Of a stretch of DNA of 64,000 nucleotides, positions 1-8,896 are shown piece by piece. The stretch lies in contig OZ244139.1 in NCBI GenBank assembly GCA_965216205.1, positions 2,604,001-2,668,000 on the forward strand, read 5' to 3'. The DNA comes from CADEDH01 sp965216205 (GTDB lineage: Bacteria; Actinomycetota; Acidimicrobiia; Acidimicrobiales; SZUA-35). A program made the position numbers and the translations under genes. The notes below the pieces were generated by a model. The model was not told where the DNA came from. It worked only from the letters and a program-made list of their open reading frames with translations, and did not search any database. Numbering within the stretch: the first letter of the stretch is position 1; every line of letters starts with the position of its first letter.

Positions 1-831
1 GTACACGTTGAACGGCCCTTCGCGCGCCAGCCAGCGGCGGTCGGCTTCGACCGCCCGCCGGTTGTACAGGACGACGTCCTGATAGTTCCCGCAGAGCACG
101 TCGATGTGGGTCGGCATGTGGATGAGGTGCCCGGCGTCGGGAACGAGCTCGCGGAGTCGATCCCCGGCCCGCATCGCGAGCTGGGGAAACGGCGACATCT
201 CCATCAGGTGCACGTACAGATGGAGGAGGCCGGGATGGTCCCACGCCGTTGGTGAGTCGGCGAACGCTCCTTCGAGCACCGAGCGGGCCTCGTCGGTTCC
301 GGCATCGGGCGCCGGGGCTCCGGCGTCGAGGTCCCACATGAGCCACGGCGTCTCGTTGAGGATCGCGTCGACGAACAACGCGGCCACGTCGAGGTCGTTG
401 GGGAATCGCTCGTGGACGCGGCGCATCTCGCGGGTGAAGTCCCGGTTCCACGGGGCTTGATCGTCGATCGGCTCGGCTTGCGGGTAGCGGGCCGGTAGGG
501 CCTCGATCAGGGACCGCTCGGCATCGGTCGCCGGGCCGCGGTTCGTCAGCGCCTGCTCGGTGGCACGGTGGGCGGTGCTGAGGATCCGGGCCTTGGTGAC
601 CGGATCCATGATGTCCCACTGCATGTTGTAGTTCGGGCCGACCGCGATCGCGACACCCCAGTAGGCCATTGCGCACGAGCTGTCGGCCTCGACCGCCCGC
701 TCGAAGCATGCCACGGCCTCGCCGTGGTTGAAGCCGTACAGCCAGTTGAGGCCGCGGTCGAACCAGAGCTGCGCCTCGGAGGAGTCGGTGGTGACGCTCC
801 GCTGGTGCGATCCGAGGTCGTAGTAGGTCAT
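1..831 (-). CDS. Tetratricopeptide-repeat protein, C-terminus beyond window edge
   Basis: The reading frame is open from an ATG at 831 to the window edge (277 codons), so the C-terminus is missing. The N-terminus holds a TPR-like helix pair (QLWFDRGLNWLYGF then GEAVACFERAVEAD, AYWGVAIAVGPNYN), followed by further helical segments. This is the usual start of a family of about 500-residue cytoplasmic TPR proteins common in actinobacteria and proteobacteria. TPR proteins are protein-interaction scaffolds; no catalytic motif is visible and the specific role is unknown. An in-frame ATG at 843 is an alternative start, but an AGGAG abuts it directly, while it lies 12 nt from the ATG at 831. The gene is divergent from the SDR gene at 912. 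Confidence 0.8.
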   Translation of the reverse strand, partial: MTYYDLGSHQRSVTTDSSEAQLWFDRGLNWLYGFNHGEAVACFERAVEADSSCAMAYWGVAIAVGPNYNMQWDIMDPVTKARILSTAHRATEQALTNRGPATDAERSLIEALPARYPQAEPIDDQAPWNRDFTREMRRVHERFPNDLDVAALFVDAILNETPWLMWDLDAGAPAPDAGTDEARSVLEGAFADSPTAWDHPGLLHLYVHLMEMSPFPQLAMRAGDRLRELVPDAGHLIHMPTHIDVLCGNYQDVVLYNRRAVEADRRWLAREGPFNVY

Positions 832-899
832 GGGCGCGATCATCTCCTGTCGGGTCGCCGGTTGACAACCGCTCCGGGCCACCACTGATCCGTGGCGAG

Positions 900-905
900 T
901 AGGGT
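900..905 (+). promoter_or_regulatory. -10 box TAGGGT of a likely leaderless gene
   Basis: TAGGGT ends 6 nt before the ATG at 912 and there is no Shine-Dalgarno sequence. The spacing leaves no room for a leader, so transcription probably begins at or next to the start codon. Confidence 0.45.
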
Positions 906-911
906 GCGGCC

Positions 912-1757
912 ATGACGAGCCAGGACACGAAACCGGTGGCGGTGATCGTCGGTGCCACCTCGAAGTGGCAGGCGGACGGTCGGAACACGAGGCTGGTGCA
1001 TGGCACCGAGCTCGACGACAGCGACCTGCCCCCGGGGATCCGATGGGGGGTCGGCGGGGCGATCGCCCAGAGGTTCGCCGCCGAGGGGTTCGACACGGTC
1101 ATCACCACCCGGAGCGCCCCGAACGCGACCGGGCTCCAGGAGGTGATCCGTGACGCCGGCGGCGCCTGCTCGACCGTGGAGCTCGACCTCGTGTCGGAGA
1201 CCTCGATCGCCGACGCCTTCGCCACCATCCGAGCCGACCACGGCCACCCTTCGGTGGTCGTCTACAACGCCGGCTACCTCGAGGGTCGGGACCTCCCCCC
1301 GGAGATGGAGCTCCTGGAGCACATCCCGACCGACCTGTTCGACACCGCCCAGCACATCGCCTGCCGGGGTCCGTTCCTGGTGGCGAAGGAGGTGCTCCCG
1401 GCAATGCGCGAGGCAGGGTCGGGCACGTTCCTGTTCTCCAACAACTCGTCGTCGTTGCGGGGCCGGAAGCGGTACACCGGCCAGTCGCTGTACTACCCGC
1501 GGGTGCTGATGCGCACGCTGGCCCAGGTGCTCACCGAGGAGTACTCGGAGTTCGGGGTCCACGTCGCCAACGTGGTCATCGACGGGCTGATCGATTCGCC
1601 GGGCACGAGGGCGCTCCCGCTCGCCCAGGAGCGGCCGGAGGTGGTCATGAACCCGGTGTCGATCGCTGACTCGTTCTTCTACCTCCATTGCCAGGATCGA
1701 TCGACGTGGACCCACGAGCTCCAGTTGACGCCGTTCGCGACGAAACCGAGCTTCTGA
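912..1757 (+). CDS. Atypical short-chain dehydrogenase/reductase
   Basis: This 281-residue protein has a Rossmann-type SDR layout: an N-terminal beta strand VAVIVGA, a GVGGAIAQRF helix, the structural motif VYNAGY (NNAG equivalent) and an SDR-like C-terminal half. Two things are unusual. About 27 residues (roughly 18-44) are inserted inside the glycine-rich nucleotide loop, between GA and GVGG. The catalytic YxxxK is absent: the expected place reads SLYYPRVLMR. It may bind NAD(P)H differently, or belong to a separate SDR branch with its own chemistry; the substrate is unknown. Its last 113 bp overlap the end of the convergent MFS gene. Confidence 0.8.
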   Translation: MTSQDTKPVAVIVGATSKWQADGRNTRLVHGTELDDSDLPPGIRWGVGGAIAQRFAAEGFDTVITTRSAPNATGLQEVIRDAGGACSTVELDLVSETSIADAFATIRADHGHPSVVVYNAGYLEGRDLPPEMELLEHIPTDLFDTAQHIACRGPFLVAKEVLPAMREAGSGTFLFSNNSSSLRGRKRYTGQSLYYPRVLMRTLAQVLTEEYSEFGVHVANVVIDGLIDSPGTRALPLAQERPEVVMNPVSIADSFFYLHCQDRSTWTHELQLTPFATKPSF

Positions 1758-3006
1758 CCGCTGGCGGCGCTTCGTCGACCTCTTGCACCGGTTTCGTCCG
1801 CTGGTGGCGGAACCACCCAACGCCCACGAGCGCGGTGACGATCGCGGCCGCGACGCCGACGCCGGCGAGGGTCGCCCTCACCCCGACCCGGTCGGCGATC
1901 CCACCCCAGATCGGTGCGAGGAGCGCCTGGGACCCGAATCCCATCATGGCCAACGACATGACCCGACCGTGGTAGGCGGGACGGGCGGTCGACATGAGCA
2001 GGGAGTTGTCCAGGAGCATGAAACCGGAACGACCGATACCGAGCGGCACGGCAGCGAGGAGCGCGAGGAGGTAGGTGGGGGTCACCGCCACCGCGACGAA
2101 GCCGGCCGCCATGATGAACCCCATCGCGAGCAGAGCGGGCCAGGCCGGCCCGGTCCGGACGAGGCCTGCAAGCGGCAGGTTCACCAACAGGCCGGCCACC
2201 GCCAGCACGAGGAAGATCGGTCCGATGTCGGTGGGGGAGTGGCCGAGCTCCTCGCTCAGGAACCCCGGGAGCAGCGTCTGGAACGCGAACCCGCACACCA
2301 CGATCCCGACGAAGCCGAGCCACAGCGTCCGGAGCGCTGGTTCGCCCCACACGTAGCCGAGACCGGCCGCCAGCTCCACCCGGACCGAGCGGGTCTCCCG
2401 CTCCTTCGTGGGCGGAGTGTTGGGGAGGGTGATCGTGATCGGGAGGACGATCACGAACACCGACGCCATCACCAGATAGGTCCCACCGATGCCCAGGGCG
2501 CTCCCCACGAGCAGCGCGATCGACAGCGGCGCGGCCACCTGGGAGATGTTCTGGGCGAGCTGCTGCAGCGCGATCGCGTTCGACAGGCTCGACGCCGGCA
2601 CGAGCTCGGCCACCCACGCCTGCCGGGCGGGACCCATGAAGGCGAAGCCGAGACCCATCAGGAGCGTGGCGAAGGTCAGGATCGGCACGGTGATGTGATC
2701 GGTGACGATCAGGATCCCGGTGAGCAGGATCGTGGCCGCCGGCAGGGACTGTCCCGCCAGCACCAGCGGCTTCTTCGGCATCCGGTCGGCGATCACGCCG
2801 CCGATCGGGGAGACGATGAGCATCGCGATCCCTGAACCCATCTGCGCCAGACCGGCGGCTGCGTTGCTACCCGAGATCTCGAACGCCACGCTCGGGACCA
2901 GCATGAACGACATCATGAATGCGGTCGTTGCGAGCATCGATCCCGACCAGAGAAAGCGGTACTCACGATGTTCGAGAGCGGCGAACGTCCGCTTGAGCCA
3001 GGACAT
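1645..3006 (-). CDS. MFS transporter (enterobactin/macrolide-exporter type)
   Basis: A 453-residue major facilitator protein that opens with the typical short cytoplasmic helix (WLKRTFAALEHREYRFLWSG) and then about 12 hydrophobic segments. The signature GGVIADRMPKK sits in the loop between helices 2 and 3, and a repeat-like GGIADRVG lies near the end. This pattern fits the DHA3/EntS exporter branch, expected to expel small molecules using the proton gradient. The ATG at 3006 was chosen because homologous sequence starts there; the frame is open further upstream without family resemblance. The last ~38 residues are hydrophilic and lie antisense to the SDR gene, so the tail is probably dispensable. 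Confidence 0.85.
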   Translation of the reverse strand: MSWLKRTFAALEHREYRFLWSGSMLATTAFMMSFMLVPSVAFEISGSNAAAGLAQMGSGIAMLIVSPIGGVIADRMPKKPLVLAGQSLPAATILLTGILIVTDHITVPILTFATLLMGLGFAFMGPARQAWVAELVPASSLSNAIALQQLAQNISQVAAPLSIALLVGSALGIGGTYLVMASVFVIVLPITITLPNTPPTKERETRSVRVELAAGLGYVWGEPALRTLWLGFVGIVVCGFAFQTLLPGFLSEELGHSPTDIGPIFLVLAVAGLLVNLPLAGLVRTGPAWPALLAMGFIMAAGFVAVAVTPTYLLALLAAVPLGIGRSGFMLLDNSLLMSTARPAYHGRVMSLAMMGFGSQALLAPIWGGIADRVGVRATLAGVGVAAAIVTALVGVGWFRHQRTKPVQEVDEAPPAVRSSVSSRTASTGARGSTSIDPGNGGRRTSQRSTPGS

Positions 3007-3090
3007 CGGTGCCACAGTACGGCCAATGGCCCGGCGACCACCAAGGCGGCCGCGCGGGGGCGGCTTCGACGCGGGACCGGTCCGAGGACC

Positions 3091-3096
3091 TAGTCT
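3091..3096 (+). promoter_or_regulatory. -10 box TAGTCT of a likely leaderless gene
   Basis: TAGTCT ends 7 nt before the ATG at 3104. No ribosome binding site is visible, which favours a leaderless transcript. Confidence 0.45.
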
Positions 3097-3103
3097 CGGC
3101 TCC

Positions 3104-4075
3104 ATGCGTGCAGTCGGTGTCATCGAGTACGGCGGTCCAGAAGCACTGCAGGTCGTGGACCTGCCGGAGCGACATGCTGGACCCGGTGAGATCCGTCTGC
3201 GGGTGCACGCGGCAACCGTCAACCCGACCGACACCTATGTCCGCAACGGCGCCCGGGCCGATGCCCAGCAGGAGCACACACCGCCGTTCGTCCCCGGGAT
3301 GGACGCGGCCGGGATCGTCGAGGAGATCGGGGACGGTGTCGACACCGGTCTCGCGATCGGCGACCGGGCGATGGCGATCGTCGTCCCGGCGGGCAGCCAC
3401 GGCGCCTACCGGGAGAACCTCGTGGTGCCGGCCGGCTCGGTGGCGAGAGCCCCTGCGGGTTCCAGCCACGCGGAAGCGTCGACACTGCCGATGAACGGGC
3501 TCACCGCCCGCCTGTCGCTCGACCTCCTCGGCCTGCGGTCCGGGCAGACCATCGCGGTCACCGGAGCCGCCGGCAGCTATGGCGGCTACGTGGTGCAGTT
3601 GGCCAAGGACGACGGGTTGACCGTGATCGCCGATGCCTCCGCCGCCGACGAGGACCTGGTCACGAGACTCGGCGCCGACATCGTGGTGCCCCGCGGACCG
3701 GGCTTCGCCGCCGCCGTGCGAGACCATGCGCCGGGCGGTGTCGACGGCCTCGCCGACGGCGCGGTGCAGAACGACGAGGTGATCGCCGCCATCGCCGACG
3801 GCGGTGCGTTCACCTCCGTGCGGGGCTACAAGGGTGACGGGCAGCGCGGCATCCGGTTCACCACCACCTGGGTGACGAGCTACGCCGAGGATCACGCACG
3901 GCTCGATCGGCTCCGGGAGCAGGCCGAGGCGGGAGCGGTGACGCTGCGGGTGGCGGAGACCTACCCGGCCGAGAAGGCGGCCGACGCCCATCGCCGTCTC
4001 GAAGCGGGGGGCACACGGGGCCGATGCGTGATCGTGTTCAGCGACCAGGCCGACGAGCGGGGCGTGGCCGGGTAG
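3104..4075 (+). CDS. NADP-dependent quinone oxidoreductase-like alcohol dehydrogenase (MDR)
   Basis: A 323-residue medium-chain dehydrogenase/reductase. The N-terminal GroES-like domain contains FVPGMDAAGIVEEIGDGV. The Rossmann domain starts with VTGAAGSYGGYVVQLAK, where NADPH binds. No structural zinc cysteines are present, which is typical of the zeta-crystallin/quinone reductase branch that reduces quinones or alpha,beta-unsaturated carbonyls. The ATG at 3104 begins the canonical MRAVGVIEYGGPEAL start and is preceded by a -10 box. The FAD oxidoreductase gene follows 28 nt downstream on the same strand, so the two may be co-transcribed. Confidence 0.85.
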   Translation: MRAVGVIEYGGPEALQVVDLPERHAGPGEIRLRVHAATVNPTDTYVRNGARADAQQEHTPPFVPGMDAAGIVEEIGDGVDTGLAIGDRAMAIVVPAGSHGAYRENLVVPAGSVARAPAGSSHAEASTLPMNGLTARLSLDLLGLRSGQTIAVTGAAGSYGGYVVQLAKDDGLTVIADASAADEDLVTRLGADIVVPRGPGFAAAVRDHAPGGVDGLADGAVQNDEVIAAIADGGAFTSVRGYKGDGQRGIRFTTTWVTSYAEDHARLDRLREQAEAGAVTLRVAETYPAEKAADAHRRLEAGGTRGRCVIVFSDQADERGVAG

Positions 4076-4103
4076 GGCCGTCCCGACGGGAGGATCGGTG
4101 GCC

Positions 4104-5243
4104 ATGAGCGACGCAGTGGTGATCGGCGGCGGCATCGTCGGCGTGTCGACCGCGCTGTTCCTGGCGGAGGGTGGCGCACGGGTCACGGTCGTCGAGCGGG
4201 CGACGTTGGCGGGCGAAGCGTCGGGCCTGAACGGCGGCGTCGTCGGCCACTCGCGCTTCTCGACCGCCGATGCCCCGGCCGTCGAGCCGGCCGATGCCGA
4301 CCTCGCCACCGGGGGCATCCAGTTCTACCGCTGGTTGAGCGAGGACCGCGGCCACGACATCGGCCTCAAACGGTGCGGCGGACTCAGCATCCTCCGCACC
4401 GGCGACGACCTGGCGTGGGCCGGCACCCTGCGGCTCGCGAACGCCGAGCTGCTCGACAGCGACGCCGCCCGTGAGATCGAGCCTGCGCTCTCACCGGACG
4501 TCGCCGGCGCGCTGTGGGCCCCCGACACCGTCACCGCCGAGCCGGTCGCGGCTGTGAGCGCTGCGGCGACGGAGGCGCGACGCCTCGGCGCTCGCTTCGA
4601 GCTGGGAGGGGCCGTCACCTCGCTGGCGACCCGGCCCGGGGGTGGCTTCCGCGTCGGCCTCGACGGGCAACGGATCGACAGCGACCTCGTGGCGATCACG
4701 GCAGGACCGTGGTCGGGCCACCTCGCCCGGCTGCTCGGACCCGACCTGGATGTGCCCGTGGCGGGCGTTCTGGGCCAGATGTGGGCGACCGAGCCCCTCG
4801 GGCCGACGTTGCGGGTGGCGATCAGCTCGATGGAGTCGCTCCGCCACTGGGCCACGAACGCTGCCACGAGCCCCCCGAACCTCACCCACGACGGCGACGT
4901 CCGCCTGACCCGCCATCTCTACGGGCGCCAGCGGCCGAACGGCGAGATCGTATTCGGCGGGGACCGGCGCCTCATCGCCGACCTGACCGGCGATCGTCGC
5001 GTCGATGATGACGGCATCGACACCAACTTCGCCCAGGCGGCCGAGATCCTGCCGGCCCTGCGCGGGCTGCGACCCGTGCGGACCTGGGCGGGGATCATGC
5101 CGTGGACGGCCGACGGACTGCCCATCCTCGGCCCGCTCGACGGGCAGGACGGTGCGTTCGTCGCCACGGGATTGGCGTCGTCGGGCTTCACCCGCGGTCC
5201 AGCGGCGGGCCGTCGGCTCGCCGAGCTGATGCTCGCCCACTGA
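4104..5243 (+). CDS. FAD-dependent oxidoreductase (D-amino acid/sarcosine oxidase DAO family)
   Basis: About 379 residues. The N-terminus carries the FAD dinucleotide motif VVIGGGIVGVSTALFLAEGG followed by an acidic residue (VVE). The C-terminal end has ATGLASSGFTRGPAAGR, the second FAD-contacting motif of DAO-family enzymes such as glycine, sarcosine and D-amino-acid oxidases/dehydrogenases. The expected reaction is oxidative deamination or demethylation of a small amine; the substrate cannot be told. A GGGAGG lies about 10 nt before the ATG at 4104; a GTG two codons earlier (4098) is possible. It follows the quinone oxidoreductase gene at short distance. Confidence 0.85.
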   Translation: MSDAVVIGGGIVGVSTALFLAEGGARVTVVERATLAGEASGLNGGVVGHSRFSTADAPAVEPADADLATGGIQFYRWLSEDRGHDIGLKRCGGLSILRTGDDLAWAGTLRLANAELLDSDAAREIEPALSPDVAGALWAPDTVTAEPVAAVSAAATEARRLGARFELGGAVTSLATRPGGGFRVGLDGQRIDSDLVAITAGPWSGHLARLLGPDLDVPVAGVLGQMWATEPLGPTLRVAISSMESLRHWATNAATSPPNLTHDGDVRLTRHLYGRQRPNGEIVFGGDRRLIADLTGDRRVDDDGIDTNFAQAAEILPALRGLRPVRTWAGIMPWTADGLPILGPLDGQDGAFVATGLASSGFTRGPAAGRRLAELMLAH

Positions 5244-5354
5244 GCGACTCCTGGCCACCTCGACCCTCCGCTCAACTCCACCCGCCATCGACCGACGGGA
5301 GCCGGGCAACGATCGACGGGTGACGGGTCCTAGGCGTTGGGAGTACGGCGGAAG

Positions 5355-7238
5355 ATGACGAGCGAGGGCGCGGTGCCGAAGCGGCACACGCACATCCTGG
5401 CGGAGACTCTCGGGAGACCAGCGGTCGCTGGCGTCATCGTCGTGCTCGCGCTGCTCCTCACGGCCGCCGCCTGGTACGGATCGCGCCAGGCCATCCACGA
5501 CCGGGCCGAGCAGCGTTTCGCCTTCCAGGTCGACGAACTGCGAACGGCGATCAACGACCGCATGATCGGCTACGAGCAGGTCCTCTGGGGTGGCGCCGGG
5601 CTGTTCAACGCATCCGACAGCGTGTCTCGCGACGAGTGGCGGGAGTACGTCGAGACGGTCAACATCCAACAGCACTGGCCGGGCATCCAGGGCCTCGGGT
5701 TCTCGACACCGATCGACCCCGACGAGCTCGACGCCCACATCACCGCGATCCGGGCGGAGGGGTTTCCCGACTACACGGTCCGCCCAGAGGACGAACGCGA
5801 CGACTACACCGCGATCGTGTACCTGGAGCCGTTCGACGAGCGGAACCAGCGGGCGTTCGGGTTCGACATGTGGAGCAACCCCGTTCGGCGGGAGGCGATG
5901 GCGAGGGCCCGCGACACCGGCGTCGCCGCAACGTCTGGTGCCATCACCCTGGTGCAGGAGACCGACGACGACGTCCAGCGGGGCTTTCTCACCTACGTGC
6001 CGATCTATGCGGGGGGTACGGCGCCGCCGACCGTGGCCGAACGGCGGGAGGCGCTGGAGGGCTGGGTGTACGCGCCGTTCAGGGCTGGCGATCTCATGAA
6101 CGGCATCGTCGGCGACGACTTCGAGGGAATCGGCTTCGAGGTGTTCGCTGGCGACGAGCCGGTGGAGGCGGCGCTGCTGTTCGACAGCGACGGCGAGCTC
6201 CACGGAGCGGAGCGGGCCCCGGGGGACGACTTCGTGACCGTCGAGCGGCTCGCTGTGCAGGGCCAGGAGTGGACGATCGCCTTCCATTCCGGGCCGCAGT
6301 TCCTGAACCCGACCGAGGCGCGGCAACCGACCCTGATAGCGATCGCCGGCCTGACCTTCAACCTGCTGATCCTCTACGTCCTGGCGTCGATGGGCTACGT
6401 GCAACGGCGAGCGGTCTCGCTGGCGAAGTCGATGACGTCCGAGCTGCGGTCGACCCAGCGGGTCCTCGAGGCTCGGTCCGACGAGCTCCAGGGTCTCGCC
6501 GACGAGCTGAAGGAGTCGAACGCCGAGCTCGAGAAGTCGAACAGCGACCTCGAGCAGTTCATCTTCACCGCCGCCCACGATCTCAAGGCCCCGCTCCGCA
6601 CGGTGAGCAGCTACGCCATCCTCCTCGAGGATGCCGCGGCCGACATCTCCGATGACGGCCGGACCTATCTGGCCCGGATCACGGGATCGGTCGGTCGGAT
6701 GAACGAACTGCTCACCGACCTGCTCGCCTACGCCAGGCTCGGCGTCGACCGACCGGCACAACCCGTCGACCTCGCGCAGCTCGTGGCCACCGTCGTCGAC
6801 GACATCGTCGCCGCCGGCGCCGCCGAGGTCTCCATCGGGCCGCTGCCGGTGGTGGTCGGTCACGAGCACCACCTGCGGCTGCTCCTCCAGAACCTCGTCG
6901 ACAATGCCGTGAAGTTCGCCCGACCCGATGTCCCGCTCCGCATCGCCATCGAGGCCGACGAGCAAGACTCCCTCGTGGTCGTGTCGGTCAGCGACAACGG
7001 TGTCGGCTTCGATCCAGAGTACAGCGATCGGATCTTCTCGGTCTTCCAGCGTCTCCCGGGCTCGGCTGACGTGCCCGGGACCGGCATCGGTCTCGCCCAC
7101 TGCCGGCGGATCGCACGCATGCACCACGGCGACGCGTGGGCGACGTCGACACCCGGCGTCGGCAGCACCTTCTCTTTCTCGCTAACCACCCGAACCGCCA
7201 GTGAACTGGCCACAGTTGGAGGACGGAGCCCCCAATGA
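5355..7238 (+). CDS. CHASE-domain sensor histidine kinase
   Basis: A 627-residue membrane kinase. TM1 is at about residues 22-42, followed by an extracytoplasmic CHASE-type sensor (about 70-300) and TM2 at about 326-348. A coiled coil rich in E/L/S heptads (about 350-400) leads into the HisKA box TAAHDLKAPLR with phospho-accepting His at about 408. The HATPase_c domain shows the N box (NLVDNAVKF), G1 (DNGVGF) and G2 (GTGIGLAHCRRIA). Lack of a PAS domain suggests the external CHASE domain gives the signal, often a small ligand. ATG 5355 was preferred over a TTG at 5337. Its stop overlaps the start of the response regulator (ATGA), so the pair is translationally coupled. Confidence 0.9.
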   Translation: MTSEGAVPKRHTHILAETLGRPAVAGVIVVLALLLTAAAWYGSRQAIHDRAEQRFAFQVDELRTAINDRMIGYEQVLWGGAGLFNASDSVSRDEWREYVETVNIQQHWPGIQGLGFSTPIDPDELDAHITAIRAEGFPDYTVRPEDERDDYTAIVYLEPFDERNQRAFGFDMWSNPVRREAMARARDTGVAATSGAITLVQETDDDVQRGFLTYVPIYAGGTAPPTVAERREALEGWVYAPFRAGDLMNGIVGDDFEGIGFEVFAGDEPVEAALLFDSDGELHGAERAPGDDFVTVERLAVQGQEWTIAFHSGPQFLNPTEARQPTLIAIAGLTFNLLILYVLASMGYVQRRAVSLAKSMTSELRSTQRVLEARSDELQGLADELKESNAELEKSNSDLEQFIFTAAHDLKAPLRTVSSYAILLEDAAADISDDGRTYLARITGSVGRMNELLTDLLAYARLGVDRPAQPVDLAQLVATVVDDIVAAGAAEVSIGPLPVVVGHEHHLRLLLQNLVDNAVKFARPDVPLRIAIEADEQDSLVVVSVSDNGVGFDPEYSDRIFSVFQRLPGSADVPGTGIGLAHCRRIARMHHGDAWATSTPGVGSTFSFSLTTRTASELATVGGRSPQ

Positions 7239-7651
7239 ACACGATCGTTCGCACCATTGGCGGAGGAAAACCGGTCGTCATGGTCGACGACAGCGACATC
7301 GACGCCGACATCGCGGCCCGGATGTACCGGCGCACCGGGCTGAGCAATGAGTTCATCCATTGCGACTCGGGACCTGCGCTGCTCACGATGCTCGACGACG
7401 TCGGGGAGGTCGAGGTTCCGGTCGAGCTGATCCTGATGGACATCAACATGCCGGGCATGAACGGCATCGAGACCGTCGCCGCGGTGCGCCGCCAGCCGCA
7501 GTTCGCCGAGATCCCGATCATCGCCATGCTGACCTCGTCGCCGGATCCGAGGGACATCGACCGGGCCGAGGAGGCCGGCGCCAACGACTACCTCCAGAAG
7601 CCGATGGACCCCACCGACTACGTCGCGATGTTCAACGCCTTCGCCGAGTAG
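7235..7651 (+). CDS. Single-domain response regulator
   Basis: A 138-residue receiver domain without an output domain. The acidic pocket is VDDSD, the phospho-acceptor is Asp at about residue 69 in LILMDINMPGMNG, and the conserved Thr/Lys positions lie in MLTSS and LQKPMD. This CheY/Rcp1-like form usually works in a phosphorelay or by protein contact rather than by DNA binding. It starts inside the stop codon of the histidine kinase gene (7235-7238), so the kinase at 5355 is the likely phosphodonor. Rcp1-type partners of HATPase_c kinases have the same slightly extended loop between beta3 and alpha3. Confidence 0.9.
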   Translation: MNTIVRTIGGGKPVVMVDDSDIDADIAARMYRRTGLSNEFIHCDSGPALLTMLDDVGEVEVPVELILMDINMPGMNGIETVAAVRRQPQFAEIPIIAMLTSSPDPRDIDRAEEAGANDYLQKPMDPTDYVAMFNAFAE

Positions 7652-7669
7652 GGCCCAGCCCGCGGGCCC
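7651..7669 (+). terminator. GC hairpin after the kinase/regulator operon
   Basis: GGGCCC at 7651-7656 pairs with GGGCCC at 7664-7669 across a 7-nt loop, right after the stop codon. There is no T-run, so this is only a candidate terminator. Confidence 0.35.
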
Positions 7670-7743
7670 CTCGGGTGTCGGCGGGACGACAGGCACCCTG
7701 GCCGTGTGCTGGACACACCCCGGGCCCACGGACAGACTGAGCC

Positions 7744-8874
7744 ATGGCTTCGACACCGGCCGTGATCTCCGCCGACGACCACATCGATCTGCAGTATCTG
7801 CCCGCCGAGCTGTTCACCGAGCGCCTCCCGTCGTCGCTCCGGCACCGTGCCCCGGCCGTGGTCGAAGCGGAGGACGGGCCGGTCTGGGTGGTCGAGGACC
7901 GGGCGTGGGGCGCCTGGGCCGGCGGCGGGTCGTCGTCGAAGACCCGCTCGTTCCGGACCGCGCTCGAGCGAGGGGGCGTGGCCCAGCCAGGCGTGCTGCG
8001 CCCGACGATCGCCGAGTTGCGACTGACCGACATGGACCGCGACGGCGTCGACGCCACCGTGATGTACGGACCGGTCCGGGCGCTCGACGTGATCGATCCG
8101 ACGCTGCGGGCCGCCGTGCACACCGCGTACAACGACTGGCTCGGCGACCTCTGCGCCGCTGCGCCCGAGCGGCTGATCGGCGTCGCCGTGGTCCCTGCAG
8201 AGGATCCGGGAGCAGCCGAGGCCGAGGTGCGCCGCCTCGCGGCGGCCGGCGGAACGAGGCAGGTCAGTCTCCACATCGCCAGGACCAGCGAGCCGATCTG
8301 GACCGAGCCGTGGTTCGGCTTCTGGGACGCCATCGCCGAGACCGAGCTGATCGCATCCTTTCACCTGGTGCTCGACCCCGGTTTGCTGGCCGACTTCGAC
8401 CGTCGCCCTGCCGCAGTTTTCGACACCACGAAGGCCTTCATCGGCCAGTTCCTCGATCCCGTGGTCGGGCTGCTCGGACACGGCATCCTGGAGCGTCGAC
8501 CAGAGGCCCGGTTGGTGCTGGCCGAGAGCGGACTCGGCTGGCTCCCGTGGGTGGTCCAGGAGCTCGACTTCCGCTACGAGCGGCTCGTCGGCAACCGAGC
8601 CTACTGGGATGAACGGGGCGGCATCGGTATCGACGAGCGGCCGAGCGACGTCTTCCGCCGCCAGGTGTGGGTGACGTTCCAGGACGATCGGGTCGGCCTC
8701 GACCTGCTGCGGTGGTTCGGCGACGACAAGGTGATGTGGGCATCCGACTACCCCCACCCCGACAGCACCTGGCCCGACTCGCTGGCGGCGATCGACCGTC
8801 AGACCGGAACGCTGCCAGACGCCGTGCGGCGGGCCCTCGTCCACGACAACGCCGCCGCGCTGTACCAGTTGTGA
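7744..8874 (+). CDS. Amidohydrolase-2 family metal-dependent hydrolase
   Basis: A 376-residue TIM-barrel protein of the amidohydrolase-related (ACMS decarboxylase-like) family. The N-terminus reads SADDHIDL, the family's first metal-ligand position with DxH in place of HxH. The C-terminal signature WASDYPHPDSTWPDS carries the catalytic Asp. Family members decarboxylate or hydrolyse aromatic and other small substrates in the cytoplasm. The Acidimicrobiia/mycobacterial branch with this N-terminus is highly expanded and mostly uncharacterised. It is a single gene, ending in a hairpin shared with the convergent gene at 8897. The ATG at 7744 lies 5 nt after a CAGACT that could serve as a -10. Confidence 0.8.
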   Translation: MASTPAVISADDHIDLQYLPAELFTERLPSSLRHRAPAVVEAEDGPVWVVEDRAWGAWAGGGSSSKTRSFRTALERGGVAQPGVLRPTIAELRLTDMDRDGVDATVMYGPVRALDVIDPTLRAAVHTAYNDWLGDLCAAAPERLIGVAVVPAEDPGAAEAEVRRLAAAGGTRQVSLHIARTSEPIWTEPWFGFWDAIAETELIASFHLVLDPGLLADFDRRPAAVFDTTKAFIGQFLDPVVGLLGHGILERRPEARLVLAESGLGWLPWVVQELDFRYERLVGNRAYWDERGGIGIDERPSDVFRRQVWVTFQDDRVGLDLLRWFGDDKVMWASDYPHPDSTWPDSLAAIDRQTGTLPDAVRRALVHDNAAALYQL

Positions 8875-8896
8875 CGGCAACCCGCAGGCTTGCCGT
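8874..8896. terminator. Bidirectional terminator hairpin
   Basis: ACGGCAA at 8874-8880 pairs perfectly with TTGCCGT at 8890-8896 over a 9-nt loop, exactly between two convergent stop codons. It can serve both the amidohydrolase gene and the gene at 8897. Confidence 0.55.

Noticed and set aside
862..867. TTGACA as -35 box of the SDR promoter
   Set aside because: It lies 32 bp from the TAGGGT box, too far for a normal promoter.
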